Positions 54,015 through 63,324 of a stretch of DNA of 64,000 nucleotides are shown here, piece after piece (position 1 is the first letter of the stretch; each line of letters begins with the position of its first letter). Origin of the DNA: JAAOIF01 sp965217125 (GTDB taxonomy: Bacteria > Pseudomonadota > Gammaproteobacteria > PS1 > Pseudothioglobaceae); contig OZ244244.1 of the NCBI GenBank assembly GCA_965217125.1, positions 1,860,001 to 1,924,000 on the forward strand. The letters run 5' to 3'. The translations under genes were made by a program, and so were the position numbers. The notes under the pieces are model-generated. The model made no database searches and was not told where the DNA came from. It saw only the letters and a program-made list of their open reading frames with translations.

Positions 54015-54667
54015 AGGATTTTCTCAAAAGTTTCAATGTTGATAAAGCCGTCTATTGATTTTGCAGCCATTTTAGAACTGGGTTTGCTGATGGCAACGAC
54101 TGTGCCGATGCCGTAGGTTTGTGCGGCGTTTAACACTGATGATGAATCATCAAAAAAAATGCTTTTTTGCTTATCCAAATCAATTTCTTTATGCAATTTA
54201 TGCCAAAAACCTTGCTCTTCTTTGGCAATGCCGTAATCGTGCGAGCAAATAATCGCATCAAAATAATTGGCTAAATTGGTCACGCGCATTTTTAGGGCGA
54301 TGGTTTTTTGATGGGCGTTGGTGACTAAAAAAATACGCTTGTTGTGGGTTTTGGCCTGAGCTAAAAAATCCAAAACAAAAGGGTGAATTTGGATTAAATG
54401 TGCCAGCTCTTCTTTGAGCGTGGCGATGTCTAACGCAAACACTTTTTGCCAATAATCCAAACAGTACCAATGCAATTTGCCCTCTTGTGCTTTTAGTATA
54501 GGATAAATTTTATCTTTGGATTGTTGGTGGCTAAGATTGTGCTTGTTGGCAAATACCAGCGGCAGGTATTCCATCCAAAAATGCAGGTCAAAATGCAAGT
54601 CAAGCAAAGTGCCATCCATATCTAACAGAACGGTGTCGATATTTTTCCAGTCTATTTTCTGCGCCAT
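54011..54667 (-). CDS. HAD-family nucleotidase (YrfG-like GMP/IMP phosphatase)
   Basis: 218 residues of the haloacid dehalogenase superfamily: motif I LLDMDGTLLDLHFD near residue 14-27, a helical cap, motif II LVTNAH near 116, and motif IV FFDDSSSVLNAA near 170. The opening IDWKNIDTVLLDMDGTLLDL is typical of YrfG, a GMP/IMP 5'-nucleotidase in E. coli. It overlaps cysS by 16 bases and the yfcE-like gene by four. Confidence 0.88.
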   Translation of the reverse strand: MAQKIDWKNIDTVLLDMDGTLLDLHFDLHFWMEYLPLVFANKHNLSHQQSKDKIYPILKAQEGKLHWYCLDYWQKVFALDIATLKEELAHLIQIHPFVLDFLAQAKTHNKRIFLVTNAHQKTIALKMRVTNLANYFDAIICSHDYGIAKEEQGFWHKLHKEIDLDKQKSIFFDDSSSVLNAAQTYGIGTVVAISKPSSKMAAKSIDGFINIETFEKIL

Positions 54668-56040
54668 GTGGTCGTGCCTGTGTTATCTTCTAAAACAATG
54701 CCTAATGAGTCCAATTCATCTCTGATGGCATCGGCGGCGACAAAATCTTTGTTGCTTCTGGCGTTGTTGCGTTGCTTAATTTTTTCATCAATCTGGGTGT
54801 CAGATAAAGTTGCACCTTGTTTGAGAAAAGTGTCAGTATCAGTTTGTAAAATGCCTAAATAATTGCCTAATTTTTTAAGTAATTGCGCTAAAGCATTGGC
54901 CTGATCCAGGTCTTGTTGGCGTTGTGAATTTACCATTTTTGCTAATTCAAATAAAATACTCAAGGCAATCGGCGTGTTGAAATCATCATCTAATGCGTCA
55001 ATAAATCGTTGTTCATAATCAAAGCGTTGCGAAACCTCATTCATAGCCACTTTAGTTGCACTCAAACCGCGTGTTGCGGTGTATAAGCGGGCTAAAGATG
55101 ACTTGGCATTATCAAGATTGCTATTGCTAAAATTAAGTGCAGAGCGATAATGCGAGCTGATAATAAAGTAGCGCAAGGTTTCGCCATCATAACTTTGCAA
55201 TACATTACGAATGGTGAAAAAATTATCAAGTGATTTGCTCATTTTCTCATCATTCATATTAACAAAACCAACATGCATCCAAGTATTTACAAAACTACAG
55301 CCATTTGCCCCTTCACTTTGGGCAATTTCATTTTCATGGTGTGGAAAAGTCAAATCCATCCCGCCGCCGTGAATATCAAAATGATTACCCAGATGGTGGG
55401 TCGACATAGCTGAGCATTCAATATGCCAGCCTGGGCGACCTTCACCCCAATTTGAGGTCCAACTTGGCTCGCTCGGTTTTGCCATTTTCCATAGAACAAA
55501 ATCAAGCGGGTCTTTTTTATCAGTCTCAACATCAACGCGTGCGCCTGCCTCAAGCTCATCTAAGTTTTTGCCTGATAATTTGCCATAATTTGCAAAATCA
55601 CGCACAGAATAATATACATCACCATTATGTCCCTGATAGGCGATGCCTTTTTCTAACAAAGACTCAATCATATAAAATATTTGCTCCATAGTCTGAGTGG
55701 CACGCGGTTCAATATTGGGCGGCAATACCCCTAGTGCACGCTCGTCTTCGTGCATAGCATCGATAAAACGCTTGGTTAGGGTATTAATATCTTCTTTATT
55801 TTCAAGTGCGCGTTTGATGATTTTGTCATCAATATCAGTAATATTACGCACATAAGTCAGTCGCGGAAAATGGCGTTTTAAATGGCGCGTAATCACATCA
55901 AACATCACCAACACGCGTGCATGCCCAATATGGCAATAGTCATAAACCGTCATTCCGCAGACATATATACCAACATTATCGGCATTGATTGGGTGAAAAA
56001 CCTCTTTTTGTTTACTGAGGGTATTGTAGATTTTGAGCAT
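54652..56040 (-). CDS. cysS: Cysteinyl-tRNA synthetase
   Basis: Charges tRNA-Cys. It is 462 residues, a class I synthetase with the zinc/cysteine-binding YVCGMTVYD near residue 27-35, the HIGH box CHIGHAR near 36-42, HIECSAMS, and the KMSKS loop EKMSKSLDN near 265. The C-terminal DALR and anticodon helices are complete. It is first of the unit cysS-yrfG-yfcE and divergent from asd. Confidence 0.97.
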   Translation of the reverse strand: MLKIYNTLSKQKEVFHPINADNVGIYVCGMTVYDYCHIGHARVLVMFDVITRHLKRHFPRLTYVRNITDIDDKIIKRALENKEDINTLTKRFIDAMHEDERALGVLPPNIEPRATQTMEQIFYMIESLLEKGIAYQGHNGDVYYSVRDFANYGKLSGKNLDELEAGARVDVETDKKDPLDFVLWKMAKPSEPSWTSNWGEGRPGWHIECSAMSTHHLGNHFDIHGGGMDLTFPHHENEIAQSEGANGCSFVNTWMHVGFVNMNDEKMSKSLDNFFTIRNVLQSYDGETLRYFIISSHYRSALNFSNSNLDNAKSSLARLYTATRGLSATKVAMNEVSQRFDYEQRFIDALDDDFNTPIALSILFELAKMVNSQRQQDLDQANALAQLLKKLGNYLGILQTDTDTFLKQGATLSDTQIDEKIKQRNNARSNKDFVAADAIRDELDSLGIVLEDNTGTTTWRRK

Positions 56041-56143
56041 GGCGTTATTTTACTTTAAAATAGCTGTTTATAATAATCCCATATTTTTTATATGATTTAG
56101 TTAGTTATTGGATTAGGGTGTAATTAATACCCTTAAACTAAAG

Positions 56144-56149
56144 TATAAT
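56144..56149 (+). promoter_or_regulatory. Possible -10 element for asd
   Basis: TATAAT 35 bases before the asd ATG. The upstream TTAGGGTGTAATTAATACCCTTAA forms an imperfect inverted repeat that could be an operator. No good -35 was found. Confidence 0.4.
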
Positions 56150-56184
56150 GTTTAAGATTTTTTAATTTTCTATTTTTTATACTT

Positions 56185-57210
56185 ATGAGCAAAATGTATA
56201 ATGTTGTGGTGGTAGGCGCGACCGGGGCAGTGGGCGAGGCCATTTTGTCGATTTTAGAACAACGCAATTTCCCGATTGATAACTTATATCCTTTAGCGAG
56301 TGCTAATTCTGCTGGAAAAAAAGTATTTTGTCAAGGCAAAAGCTGGACTGTGCAAGATTTGGCGACTTTTGATTTTTCAAAGGCACAAGTGGGCTTATTT
56401 TCAGCAGGTGGGCATATTTCTGCAAAATACGCGCCGATTGCTGCTAAAGCTGGCTGTGTGGTGATTGACAATACCGCACATTTTCGCCGTGATGATGATA
56501 TTCCTCTGGTTGTGCCTGAGGTTAATCCAGCTGCGATTGCAGCTTATACTCAGCGTAATATTATTGCCAATCCAAATTGCTCAACTATTCAAATGTTGGT
56601 AGCGTTAAAACCTATTTATGATGCGGTGGGGATTGAACGCATCAATGTGGCAACTTATCAGGCAGTTTCTGGTTCGGGCAAGGCCGCTATTACCGAGCTG
56701 ACTGAGCAAAGTGCAAGGCTGCTTAATGGTCAAGCGATTGAAGAGCCTAGCGTTTATCCAAAGCAAATCGCCTTTAATGTGATTCCGCATATTGATGTAT
56801 TTACAGACAACGGTTATACTAAGGAAGAGATGAAAATGGTGTGGGAAACGCAAAAGATTTTTGCAGATGATAATATTTTAGTCAATCCAACAGCAGTTCG
56901 TGTACCGGTAATTTTTGGTCATTCTGAGGCGATTAATATTGAAACAAAAACCAAAATTAGTGCCGCTGAAGCCGTTAAAATTCTATCTGCGGCAAATGGT
57001 GTAACGGTTATAGATGAGCGAAAAAATGGCGGTTATGCAACGCCATTTACTGAGGCAACTAATCATGACGATACCTTTGTTAGCCGTATTCGTGAGGATA
57101 TTTCTTGTGAAAAAGGTCTAAACTTATGGGTAGTTTCTGATAATATTCGCAAAGGTGCGGCGTTGAACAGCATTCAAATTGCCGAAATTTTAATTGAACA
57201 ATATTTATAG
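56185..57210 (+). CDS. asd: Aspartate-semialdehyde dehydrogenase
   Basis: NADPH-dependent reduction of aspartyl phosphate on the way to lysine/diaminopimelate, threonine and methionine. It is 341 residues. NADP loop GATGAVGEAI at 11-20, catalytic Cys132 in NPNCSTIQ, substrate Arg and His in SGSGKAAITEL and GHSEAINIETKTK. It is on the same strand as hisB, with a 22-base gap, so amino-acid genes are grouped here. Confidence 0.97.
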   Translation: MSKMYNVVVVGATGAVGEAILSILEQRNFPIDNLYPLASANSAGKKVFCQGKSWTVQDLATFDFSKAQVGLFSAGGHISAKYAPIAAKAGCVVIDNTAHFRRDDDIPLVVPEVNPAAIAAYTQRNIIANPNCSTIQMLVALKPIYDAVGIERINVATYQAVSGSGKAAITELTEQSARLLNGQAIEEPSVYPKQIAFNVIPHIDVFTDNGYTKEEMKMVWETQKIFADDNILVNPTAVRVPVIFGHSEAINIETKTKISAAEAVKILSAANGVTVIDERKNGGYATPFTEATNHDDTFVSRIREDISCEKGLNLWVVSDNIRKGAALNSIQIAEILIEQYL

Positions 57211-57232
57211 ATAATTTATAAAATTAAATAAG

Positions 57233-57814
57233 ATGATAAAAATATCCAGAAAAACCAACGAAACGGACATTAGTGTAGGGCTTAATTTGTATGGCACAGG
57301 TCAGGCAAATATCGATACTGGCGTGGCGTTTTTAGACCATATGTTAGATCAGGTAGCGCGTCATGGGCTAATGGATTTAACCATTAAATGTGATGGCGAT
57401 ACCCAGATTGATGACCATCATAGTGTTGAAGATATTGGTATCACATTAGGTCAGGCGCTGACTCAGGCGCTGGGCGATAAAAAAGGCCTTAGCCGTTATG
57501 GGCATGCTTATGTGCCATTAGACGAGGCGTTATCACGCGTAGTTTTAGATTTATCAGGTCGTCCCGGCTTGGAGCTTAATGTTAGTTTTGTCCGGGCGAT
57601 GATTGGCACATTTGATGTGGACTTAATCGCAGAATTTTTTCAAGGTTTTGTTAATCATGCTTTGATTACCCTGCATATTGATAATTTATGCGGGATAAAT
57701 GCTCATCATCAAGCTGAGACAATCTTCAAGGCGTTTGGTCGTGCATTAAGAATGGCAGTAACGCCAGATAAGCGTCAGGTTGGGGTTATTCCTTCAACCA
57801 AAGGCAGCCTATAG
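57233..57814 (+). CDS. hisB: Imidazoleglycerol-phosphate dehydratase
   Basis: Sixth step of histidine synthesis; a Mn-dependent dehydratase. It is 193 residues, the monofunctional form without the phosphatase domain found in E. coli HisB. Metal ligand motifs FLDHMLDQVARHG, DDHHSVEDIGITLG and NAHHQAETIFKAFGRALR are intact. hisH follows with one intervening base. Confidence 0.97.
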   Translation: MIKISRKTNETDISVGLNLYGTGQANIDTGVAFLDHMLDQVARHGLMDLTIKCDGDTQIDDHHSVEDIGITLGQALTQALGDKKGLSRYGHAYVPLDEALSRVVLDLSGRPGLELNVSFVRAMIGTFDVDLIAEFFQGFVNHALITLHIDNLCGINAHHQAETIFKAFGRALRMAVTPDKRQVGVIPSTKGSL

Positions 57815-57815
57815 A

Positions 57816-58433
57816 ATGCAAAGTATTGCCATTGTTGATTATGGCATGGGCAATGTGCGCTCGGTGCAAAAAGCCTTTGAGCATGTTGCGCCTAATGACC
57901 AAATCATTTTAACTGATGATATTCAGATCATCAACGATGCCGACCGCATAGTATTTCCCGGTCAAGGTGCGATGGGTGGATGTATGCAAGCGCTGAGTGC
58001 GCATGGTCTGCAAGATACTATTAAAGCTTGTGCAAATGAAAAGCCTTTCTTGGGTATTTGTTTGGGTTTGCAGCTTTTATTTGAGCATAGTGAAGAAAAT
58101 AATGGCACTGATGGGCTGTCTATTATTCGCGGAAATGTGGTTAAATTTGATAAAAGCGAACTTAAAATCCCACATATGGGTTGGAATACCGTCAATCAAG
58201 TAGCAAAACACCCACTTTGGCATAATATTGATAATAACGCGCGTTTTTATAGTGTGCATAGTTATTATGTCAAAACGCTAGAGGATAGTGTGATTGCCGG
58301 GTCAACTAATTATGGCATTGATTTCACCTGTGCTATTGCAAAAGACAAGATATTTGCAGTGCAATTCCATCCTGAAAAATCACAATATGATGGGCTACAA
58401 TTATTAACTAACTTTGTTAATTGGCAGGTTTAA
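57816..58433 (+). CDS. hisH: Imidazole glycerol phosphate synthase glutaminase subunit
   Basis: Class I glutamine amidotransferase giving ammonia to HisF. It is 205 residues from this ATG (MQSIAIVDYGMGNVRSVQ), which matches the family start; the frame is open 12 codons further into hisB. The nucleophile is Cys82 in GICLGLQLL, with His185 and Glu187 in QFHPEKSQ. hisF and hisA are not in the window, so this is a partial his cluster. Confidence 0.96.
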   Translation: MQSIAIVDYGMGNVRSVQKAFEHVAPNDQIILTDDIQIINDADRIVFPGQGAMGGCMQALSAHGLQDTIKACANEKPFLGICLGLQLLFEHSEENNGTDGLSIIRGNVVKFDKSELKIPHMGWNTVNQVAKHPLWHNIDNNARFYSVHSYYVKTLEDSVIAGSTNYGIDFTCAIAKDKIFAVQFHPEKSQYDGLQLLTNFVNWQV

Positions 58434-58514
58434 AACTATTCTTTTCCAAAAAAAAATCTTTATTTGACGTATAAATTTTTATTATATAGGCATAAATAAG
58501 CCATATAAAAATTA

Positions 58515-58557
58515 ATAATTGTTAATTTACACTTGACAATTGTAAATTAACAATTAT
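58515..58557. promoter_or_regulatory. Long palindromic operator over the promoter
   Basis: Arms 58515-58531 and 58541-58557 are perfect 17-bp inverted repeats (core AATTGTTAATTTACA against TGTAAATTAACAATT) around a 9-base centre. The -35 hexamer sits in the centre and the -10 overlaps the right arm, so a bound dimer would block RNA polymerase. The downstream gene, whose N-terminus looks DNA-binding, is the natural candidate for autoregulation. Confidence 0.7.
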
Positions 58558-58560
58558 AAT
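58533..58560 (+). promoter_or_regulatory. Sigma-70 promoter
   Basis: Perfect TTGACA (58533-58538) and TATAAT (58555-58560) with a 16-base spacer, 26 bases before the ATG of the next gene. It is the best promoter match in the window. Confidence 0.8.
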
Positions 58561-58586
58561 GATAATTTTTACAAAGGAGAATTATC

Positions 58587-59072
58587 ATGAAAACTATAGA
58601 AGTGAGTCCAAATATTTATGCTAAATTAGAGCAACTTGCCAAAGGATTTAGTGATACACCAAATCAAGTGATTGAGCGACTTATCAATAACTCAAATATA
58701 GTTAAAAATACAGTTAAAAATAGTAATAAAGACTACACAAAATACATTTTTAATGAAATTGAATACGGTAAAAATAGATTGGTGCTTTCAGTTATTAAAA
58801 AGTTTGTTGAAGATAACAAAAATATATCTTTTTCAGGCTTAGAAACCAAATTTCCAAAGTCAATACAAGGCAGTTCAGGCGTATTTGATAGATTTGAAGA
58901 AGGAAGTAAGGCGTTTACTAAAAAAATCCGTTTTTTTACAAAGAAAGAAGAATTGATTCAATTATCGGATATTTGTATTGCAGTATGTAGTCAATGGGGG
59001 ATAGGAAATATTGATGAATTTATCGAACAAGCAGAAAAATTAGGCTATATTATTTCAGAGAAACAAACATGA
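58587..59072 (+). CDS. Putative autoregulated DNA-binding protein of unknown function
   Basis: 161 residues. The N-terminus (MKTIEVSPNIYAKLEQLAKG, then SDTPNQVIERLI) reads like a ribbon-helix-helix DNA-binding module. A lysine/asparagine linker follows, then a C-terminal domain (about 90-155) with FSGLETKFPKSIQGSSGVF and SDICIAVCSQWGIGNIDEFI, which I do not recognise firmly; it feels like a restriction/regulatory accessory domain. AGGAG sits eight bases before the ATG. The strong promoter inside a palindrome suggests tight self-control as in toxin-antitoxin or R-M controller genes. It overlaps a 30-codon stub. Confidence 0.7.
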   Translation: MKTIEVSPNIYAKLEQLAKGFSDTPNQVIERLINNSNIVKNTVKNSNKDYTKYIFNEIEYGKNRLVLSVIKKFVEDNKNISFSGLETKFPKSIQGSSGVFDRFEEGSKAFTKKIRFFTKKEELIQLSDICIAVCSQWGIGNIDEFIEQAEKLGYIISEKQT

Positions 59073-59161
59073 AAGTAAGCAAACAATTACTGGAAGAGTT
59101 TAGAAAATTTAAAAAACAAAGAGGTGCTTGTAATGAGATGATTAAAGAGGATAAAAAGTAA
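59069..59161 (+). pseudogene. 30-codon stub overlapping the palindrome-controlled gene
   Basis: ATGA overlap with the previous stop, then MKVSKQLLEEFRKFKKQRGA and a stop after 30 codons, one base before the convergent fructosamine kinase-like gene. Lysine-rich and helical. It looks like the retained 5' end of a truncated partner gene or a very small genuine peptide. Confidence 0.4.
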
Positions 59162-59162
59162 G

Positions 59163-60005
59163 TCATTTTTTTGCTAATTGCTGGTAACAATTCATCACAT
59201 TGTTGTGATAAGTGTTACCAAAAAGGTTGAGATGATTAAGATAATGATACAACATATACAGAGGTTTTCGCTCATCAAAACCATCATCTAATTGATAATT
59301 TTTATTATAACTTCGATAAAAATCATCATCAAATCCACCAAACATAAAGCTTAGGGCAAAATCAATTTCCCGATGCCCATAATAACTGGCAGTATCGATA
59401 AAATAAGGGTTATTTTTAGCACTAAGTAGATTGCCTGACCATAAGTCACCATGTAGCAAACTGGGCTTAATATTATTATCCAATAGACTTGGCAATGTGT
59501 TTTCAATTTTTAGTAATTGATGATATTCACCCTTGCTGAGCCGTTGGTTTTGGTAGGCTAATTGTATTTGGTATAACAATCGATATTCCCAATAAAACGC
59601 TGACCAATTACTAATATTCCTCCCAACTCCATTGAGTTGCGGGGTTTGTCCGATTTTATTATCAAAGTCAAAGCCAAAATATTGGGCGCTGTTTTTATGC
59701 AACAGGGCAAGCTCAAAGCCCGCTTGTGATTGCAGTTTTGGGTTGTGTGTTTGTTCAATCCACTCAAGAATTAAGCACTGTTGGCAACTGGCCAACACTT
59801 TTGGAGTGTGTATGGTTTTGCCGAGCAATAAAAGCTCTTTGCCTTCGTTAATCAGTTGTTGATTAGCATTATCTTGGTGTTTAATAAAAACTTGATTGCC
59901 GTTTGCCAATGTTATTTTATAAGCTGCAAATAAACCAGTAGCAACCGATTGCTGAGCAATAATTTTTTGATTTAAATGTTGTTCAATATGGGTTTTAATC
60001 GACAT
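59163..60005 (-). CDS. Fructosamine kinase-family protein
   Basis: About 280 residues of the aminoglycoside-phosphotransferase-like fold. GNQVFIKHQDN carries the ATP lysine, LLHGDLWSGNLL is the catalytic loop (HGDLW), and FIDTASYYGHREIDFA is the Mg-binding loop. Members phosphorylate glycated proteins or small sugars for repair. ATG at 60005 is used; a TTG two codons earlier is also in frame. It overlaps the DUF1841 gene by 11 bases. Confidence 0.9.
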   Translation of the reverse strand: MSIKTHIEQHLNQKIIAQQSVATGLFAAYKITLANGNQVFIKHQDNANQQLINEGKELLLLGKTIHTPKVLASCQQCLILEWIEQTHNPKLQSQAGFELALLHKNSAQYFGFDFDNKIGQTPQLNGVGRNISNWSAFYWEYRLLYQIQLAYQNQRLSKGEYHQLLKIENTLPSLLDNNIKPSLLHGDLWSGNLLSAKNNPYFIDTASYYGHREIDFALSFMFGGFDDDFYRSYNKNYQLDDGFDERKPLYMLYHYLNHLNLFGNTYHNNVMNCYQQLAKK

Positions 60006-60420
60006 TTGCAATAGTTTTTATACATTCAAGGTATGCTTGATAGTCCATCGGAGTGTTATTTTTTTGCGAGGAAAAAATCATCTGCGCAATGCAATCCATC
60101 ATTTTATGCTCCGCCTCATGCGGGTCTTTAAGCAGATTTAATATATTTTGGTAATAATCTTTAATGCCAGATGGTTGATTGATGGAAATCTGCTCTCTTA
60201 AAGAAAGGTGCAAGTTAAGGTGCAAAAATGGATTAACCTCCCCTTGTTCAGGAAAATAATCAGCGTCAATATCTTCAATCAGTTGGTGGTATTCTGGATG
60301 AATCTGAATAATTTGTGCTAACTGCTCTTCTAATGGATCAAGTATTTGTTTGTTTAGCGATTTTTGCCAAGCGTTGGCAAGGAATTGTCGCTGTTGAGTT
60401 TTGTCCTGCGTATAAAGCAC
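59995..60420 (-). CDS. DUF1841 family protein
   Basis: A 141-residue protein with the family phrases QFLANAWQKSLNKQILDPLE and NPFLHLNLHLSLREQIS. The function is unknown; it is common in beta- and gammaproteobacteria. The start is a GTG placed where family members begin (MLYTQDKTQQ); no Shine-Dalgarno sequence supports it. It lies between nth (15-base gap) and the fructosamine kinase-like gene. Confidence 0.85.
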   Translation of the reverse strand: MLYTQDKTQQRQFLANAWQKSLNKQILDPLEEQLAQIIQIHPEYHQLIEDIDADYFPEQGEVNPFLHLNLHLSLREQISINQPSGIKDYYQNILNLLKDPHEAEHKMMDCIAQMIFSSQKNNTPMDYQAYLECIKTIANVD

Positions 60421-60435
60421 AGCTGAGTTTGAGGC

Positions 60436-61068
60436 CTATAAGTTTTTTTCTTGGTATTCGCAAAGTTCAAGCAAAACGCACTCTGTGCAAAGCGGAGAGC
60501 GTGCTTTGCAAGTGTAGCGACCATGTAAAATCATCAGGTGATGTGCAGGTATGCGATATTTGTCAGGGATAAATTTAACCAATTTCTTTTCTACTTCCAA
60601 TACAGTCTTGCCGCTGGCAATGGCAGTGCGATTAGCAACACGATAAATATGCGTATCAACTGCGATGGCAGGATGCCCAAATGCGGTATTAAGAACGACA
60701 TTGGCTGTTTTGCGACCGACCCCCGGCAAAGCTTCTAATTGTTTGCGAACCTCAGGGACTTTTGAGTCGTATTTTTCAATTAATATTTTACAAGTTTGAA
60801 TAATATGTTTGGCTTTTGAATTGAACAGTCCAATAGTTTTGATAGTATTTCTAAGTGTGTCTTCGCCTAATTCAAAAATAGATTCAGGGGTATTAGCAAT
60901 CGGGAATAGTCGGTCTGTCACCTGATTAACGCTTTTATCCGTTGCTTGTGCTGATAGTGTTACCGCAACTAATAACTCAAAAGGGTCTGAGTAGTGTAAT
61001 TCTGTAGTTGGGTTAGGTGTTTTTTTTAATAACCTAGCAAATATTTCACTGCGAGTCTCTGCGTTCAT
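60436..61068 (-). CDS. nth: Endonuclease III
   Basis: DNA glycosylase/AP lyase removing oxidised pyrimidines. It is 210 residues with the helix-hairpin-helix LPGVGRKTANV, catalytic Lys120 and Asp138 at the same numbers as in E. coli, and the [4Fe-4S] cysteines 187, 194, 197 and 203 (C-x6-C-x2-C-x5-C). It is first of the unit nth-DUF1841-fructosamine kinase. Confidence 0.97.
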   Translation of the reverse strand: MNAETRSEIFARLLKKTPNPTTELHYSDPFELLVAVTLSAQATDKSVNQVTDRLFPIANTPESIFELGEDTLRNTIKTIGLFNSKAKHIIQTCKILIEKYDSKVPEVRKQLEALPGVGRKTANVVLNTAFGHPAIAVDTHIYRVANRTAIASGKTVLEVEKKLVKFIPDKYRIPAHHLMILHGRYTCKARSPLCTECVLLELCEYQEKNL

Positions 61069-61138
61069 ATTTATTTTTGTTAATTTTTATTCAATGAGCG
61101 AACATTATACCTGAATATAAAACTAATAGCAAAGTCCA

Positions 61139-62551
61139 TTAAAAAAACGACTGCCCGTAAGCCTCTAAGTGCTGCCACAGCTGCTTTTTCTTTGGGTGCT
61201 GAGTGCGCATATTGTTGATTTTTTCAAAATAATCATCAATACTTAAATAGCCATTTTCACCAGACCTGACCCTGCCTTGTAGCGTTTCAAACCAATCTTG
61301 TTGCTCATCTTCGCTGAGTGATTCAGGGTAGTTTCTGGCTTTGAAGTGCATCAACAATGTTGAGAGTTTTTTATCTTTAAATTTTGGCTGGAATTTTTTT
61401 AATTCAGCAACGCTCAGGGTTTGGATTTGCTCGCATTTTTTCTTATCTGCATTGTCAATAAAACCATCATACAGCGATTGGTCCACATCCTTAGCCGGCT
61501 CTCGTGGTTGATTTTTATAAATAGCTTGCACCACTTTGTTAATAGCAGTTTGATTATTTTTGATAAAAGATAAGTGTTGCATACATTGCTGCATATCAAT
61601 TTGCAATTGCTCAATAATTTTAGGCTCAAGCTTATAGACATTAGGCACGAACATTGGGCTTTTATTAAAAATTAAATCTTTTATTTGTAGTCTTTCTACG
61701 CCAGCAGCAAGCTGTGCTTGTTTGCTAAACATAAGCTTTTTAAGCTCATCAACTTCCAACTCTAATAGGATTTTTGGGTCTTGGTCAAGATTGAATACAA
61801 TCGCTCGATCGCTATACTCAGGATGATAAGCCAGCGCAACTGAGAGTCGCGTACAAGATAATTTTGCCAGATACATTCCTGAGGTATGCAGCATCGGCTC
61901 AAACAGTTTGATTTTTGCTTCTACAGTTTTTTTTACGCGCAGGCTAAATCCATAATCAAACAGTTGCGGCTGTGTTTTTTTAATGATTTTAGCAATCTCA
62001 ATAGTCGCCCGCACATCCGCCAAAGCATCGTGCGCATCATTATGTTCAATACCATTAGCAGGTGCAAGTTGGTCAAGTTTAAATATCGGCTTAGCTGTTT
62101 CGTCATATACCCATTTTAGGCTGGCATCTTTTTTCAGCGCATAACACAAACGCACCACATCGAGAATATCCCAACGCGTATTGCCATTTTTCCAATGCCA
62201 AGCATACGGGTCGATAAAATTACGATACAAAGTATGGCGGGTAAATTCATCGTCAAATCGAATTGAATTGTAACCAACCACACAAGTATCTGCTTGAGAA
62301 AACTGATTATTTACTTGCTGAATAAATTGATGTTCAATTATGCCGTTTTGCTCACAATATTGCGGACTAATGCCAGTTACGCAACATGCCTCAGGAGACG
62401 GTAGGCAATCTTTAGTTGGTTTGCAATAAAACATTTTTTCATAGAGAATATTTAGATTTTCATCGGTGCGAATGCCGGCGAATTGGGCAATGCGGTCTAT
62501 CTTTGGCGAGATGCCGAAAGTTTCATAATCATACCAATAAAATGTTTTCAT
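61139..62551 (-). CDS. sbcB: Exodeoxyribonuclease I
   Basis: 3'-5' single-strand DNA exonuclease used in recombination and mismatch repair. It is 470 residues. DEDD exonuclease motifs: YDYETFG near residue 8-14, VVGYNSIRFDDEF near 92, and HNDAHDALADVRATIEIA near 170. The Exo I SH3-like and C-terminal helical regions follow. A single gene; 70 bases separate it from nth. Confidence 0.95.
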   Translation of the reverse strand: MKTFYWYDYETFGISPKIDRIAQFAGIRTDENLNILYEKMFYCKPTKDCLPSPEACCVTGISPQYCEQNGIIEHQFIQQVNNQFSQADTCVVGYNSIRFDDEFTRHTLYRNFIDPYAWHWKNGNTRWDILDVVRLCYALKKDASLKWVYDETAKPIFKLDQLAPANGIEHNDAHDALADVRATIEIAKIIKKTQPQLFDYGFSLRVKKTVEAKIKLFEPMLHTSGMYLAKLSCTRLSVALAYHPEYSDRAIVFNLDQDPKILLELEVDELKKLMFSKQAQLAAGVERLQIKDLIFNKSPMFVPNVYKLEPKIIEQLQIDMQQCMQHLSFIKNNQTAINKVVQAIYKNQPREPAKDVDQSLYDGFIDNADKKKCEQIQTLSVAELKKFQPKFKDKKLSTLLMHFKARNYPESLSEDEQQDWFETLQGRVRSGENGYLSIDDYFEKINNMRTQHPKKKQLWQHLEAYGQSFF

Positions 62552-62632
62552 AGCTTTATTTTAGCCAAATATAATAAAGCAAGACCTTCTTTTTTAAGAT
62601 TGTTTTTTGTTTGCAAAAAAAGTGATAAAATA

Positions 62633-63205
62633 AACATTAACTTATACACAACTGATGTAAACAACATAATCCTTTCAAAAAATACCATAACTAACGATGC
62701 CAAAGCCAGGGCAACCGTTGGATTTTTATCAACTAATGCTTATGTTTTAGTAGATAATACTGCAACTTTCTCAATTTCTGCCAATAACCCTATGAGCCTT
62801 ACAGCAGGTAGTCTGTTCAATGTTGGTATTTTAACATATGATGAAAATAGCGATACTTTTTCAGATTTTCTTACTATTATTGTAACGGATAACCCTGTTT
62901 TTTCCTTAGATATTGATGGCAATGGGACTCTTGGCGCTAATAATGATGGGTTAATTATTTTTAAATATTTACTAAATGCTGCCGATGGCAGAAAAGCAAC
63001 TACTGGGTCGAAGTCTTATTTAGATAATGCAAGAACTATTTTAGATATTGATGGCAACGGAACTCTTGACGCTCATAGTGACGGATTGATTATCTTTAAA
63101 TATTTACTAAACTCTAATGCTAACAATTTACATACTAGCATTGCTAATGGTGCCACTAGAAAAACAACCGCAGAGTTGAAGGTTTATTTAGATGCATTTA
63201 GATAA
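62633..63205 (+). pseudogene. 5'-truncated tail of a cadherin/dockerin-like surface protein
   Basis: From about 62633 the frame reads like the end of a large adhesin: a cadherin-type strand region (NIILSKNTITNDAKARATVG, then SISANNPMSLTAGS) followed by two dockerin- or EF-hand-like repeats, LDIDGNGTLGANNDGLIIF and LDIDGNGTLDAHSDGLIIF, each with KYLLN after it. No signal peptide and no credible start are present; the frame merely runs open into sbcB. The only internal ATG (62792) would begin mid-domain. Confidence 0.6.
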
Positions 63206-63324
63206 AAATAACAAATAACAAAGCAAAATCTTCTTTTAATTAAAAACCACGCTAAAATCCTGCTGATTTTCTGTTTTTAATGTAGAATTACTAAACTTTT
63301 ATTTAAAATAATTTGCTAATAAAA

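Noticed and set aside
62483..62632. Full-length coding from the ATG at 62483 for the dockerin-like frame
   Set aside because: This part lies antisense inside the sbcB N-terminal coding region and its residues look non-native (shadow of sbcB).
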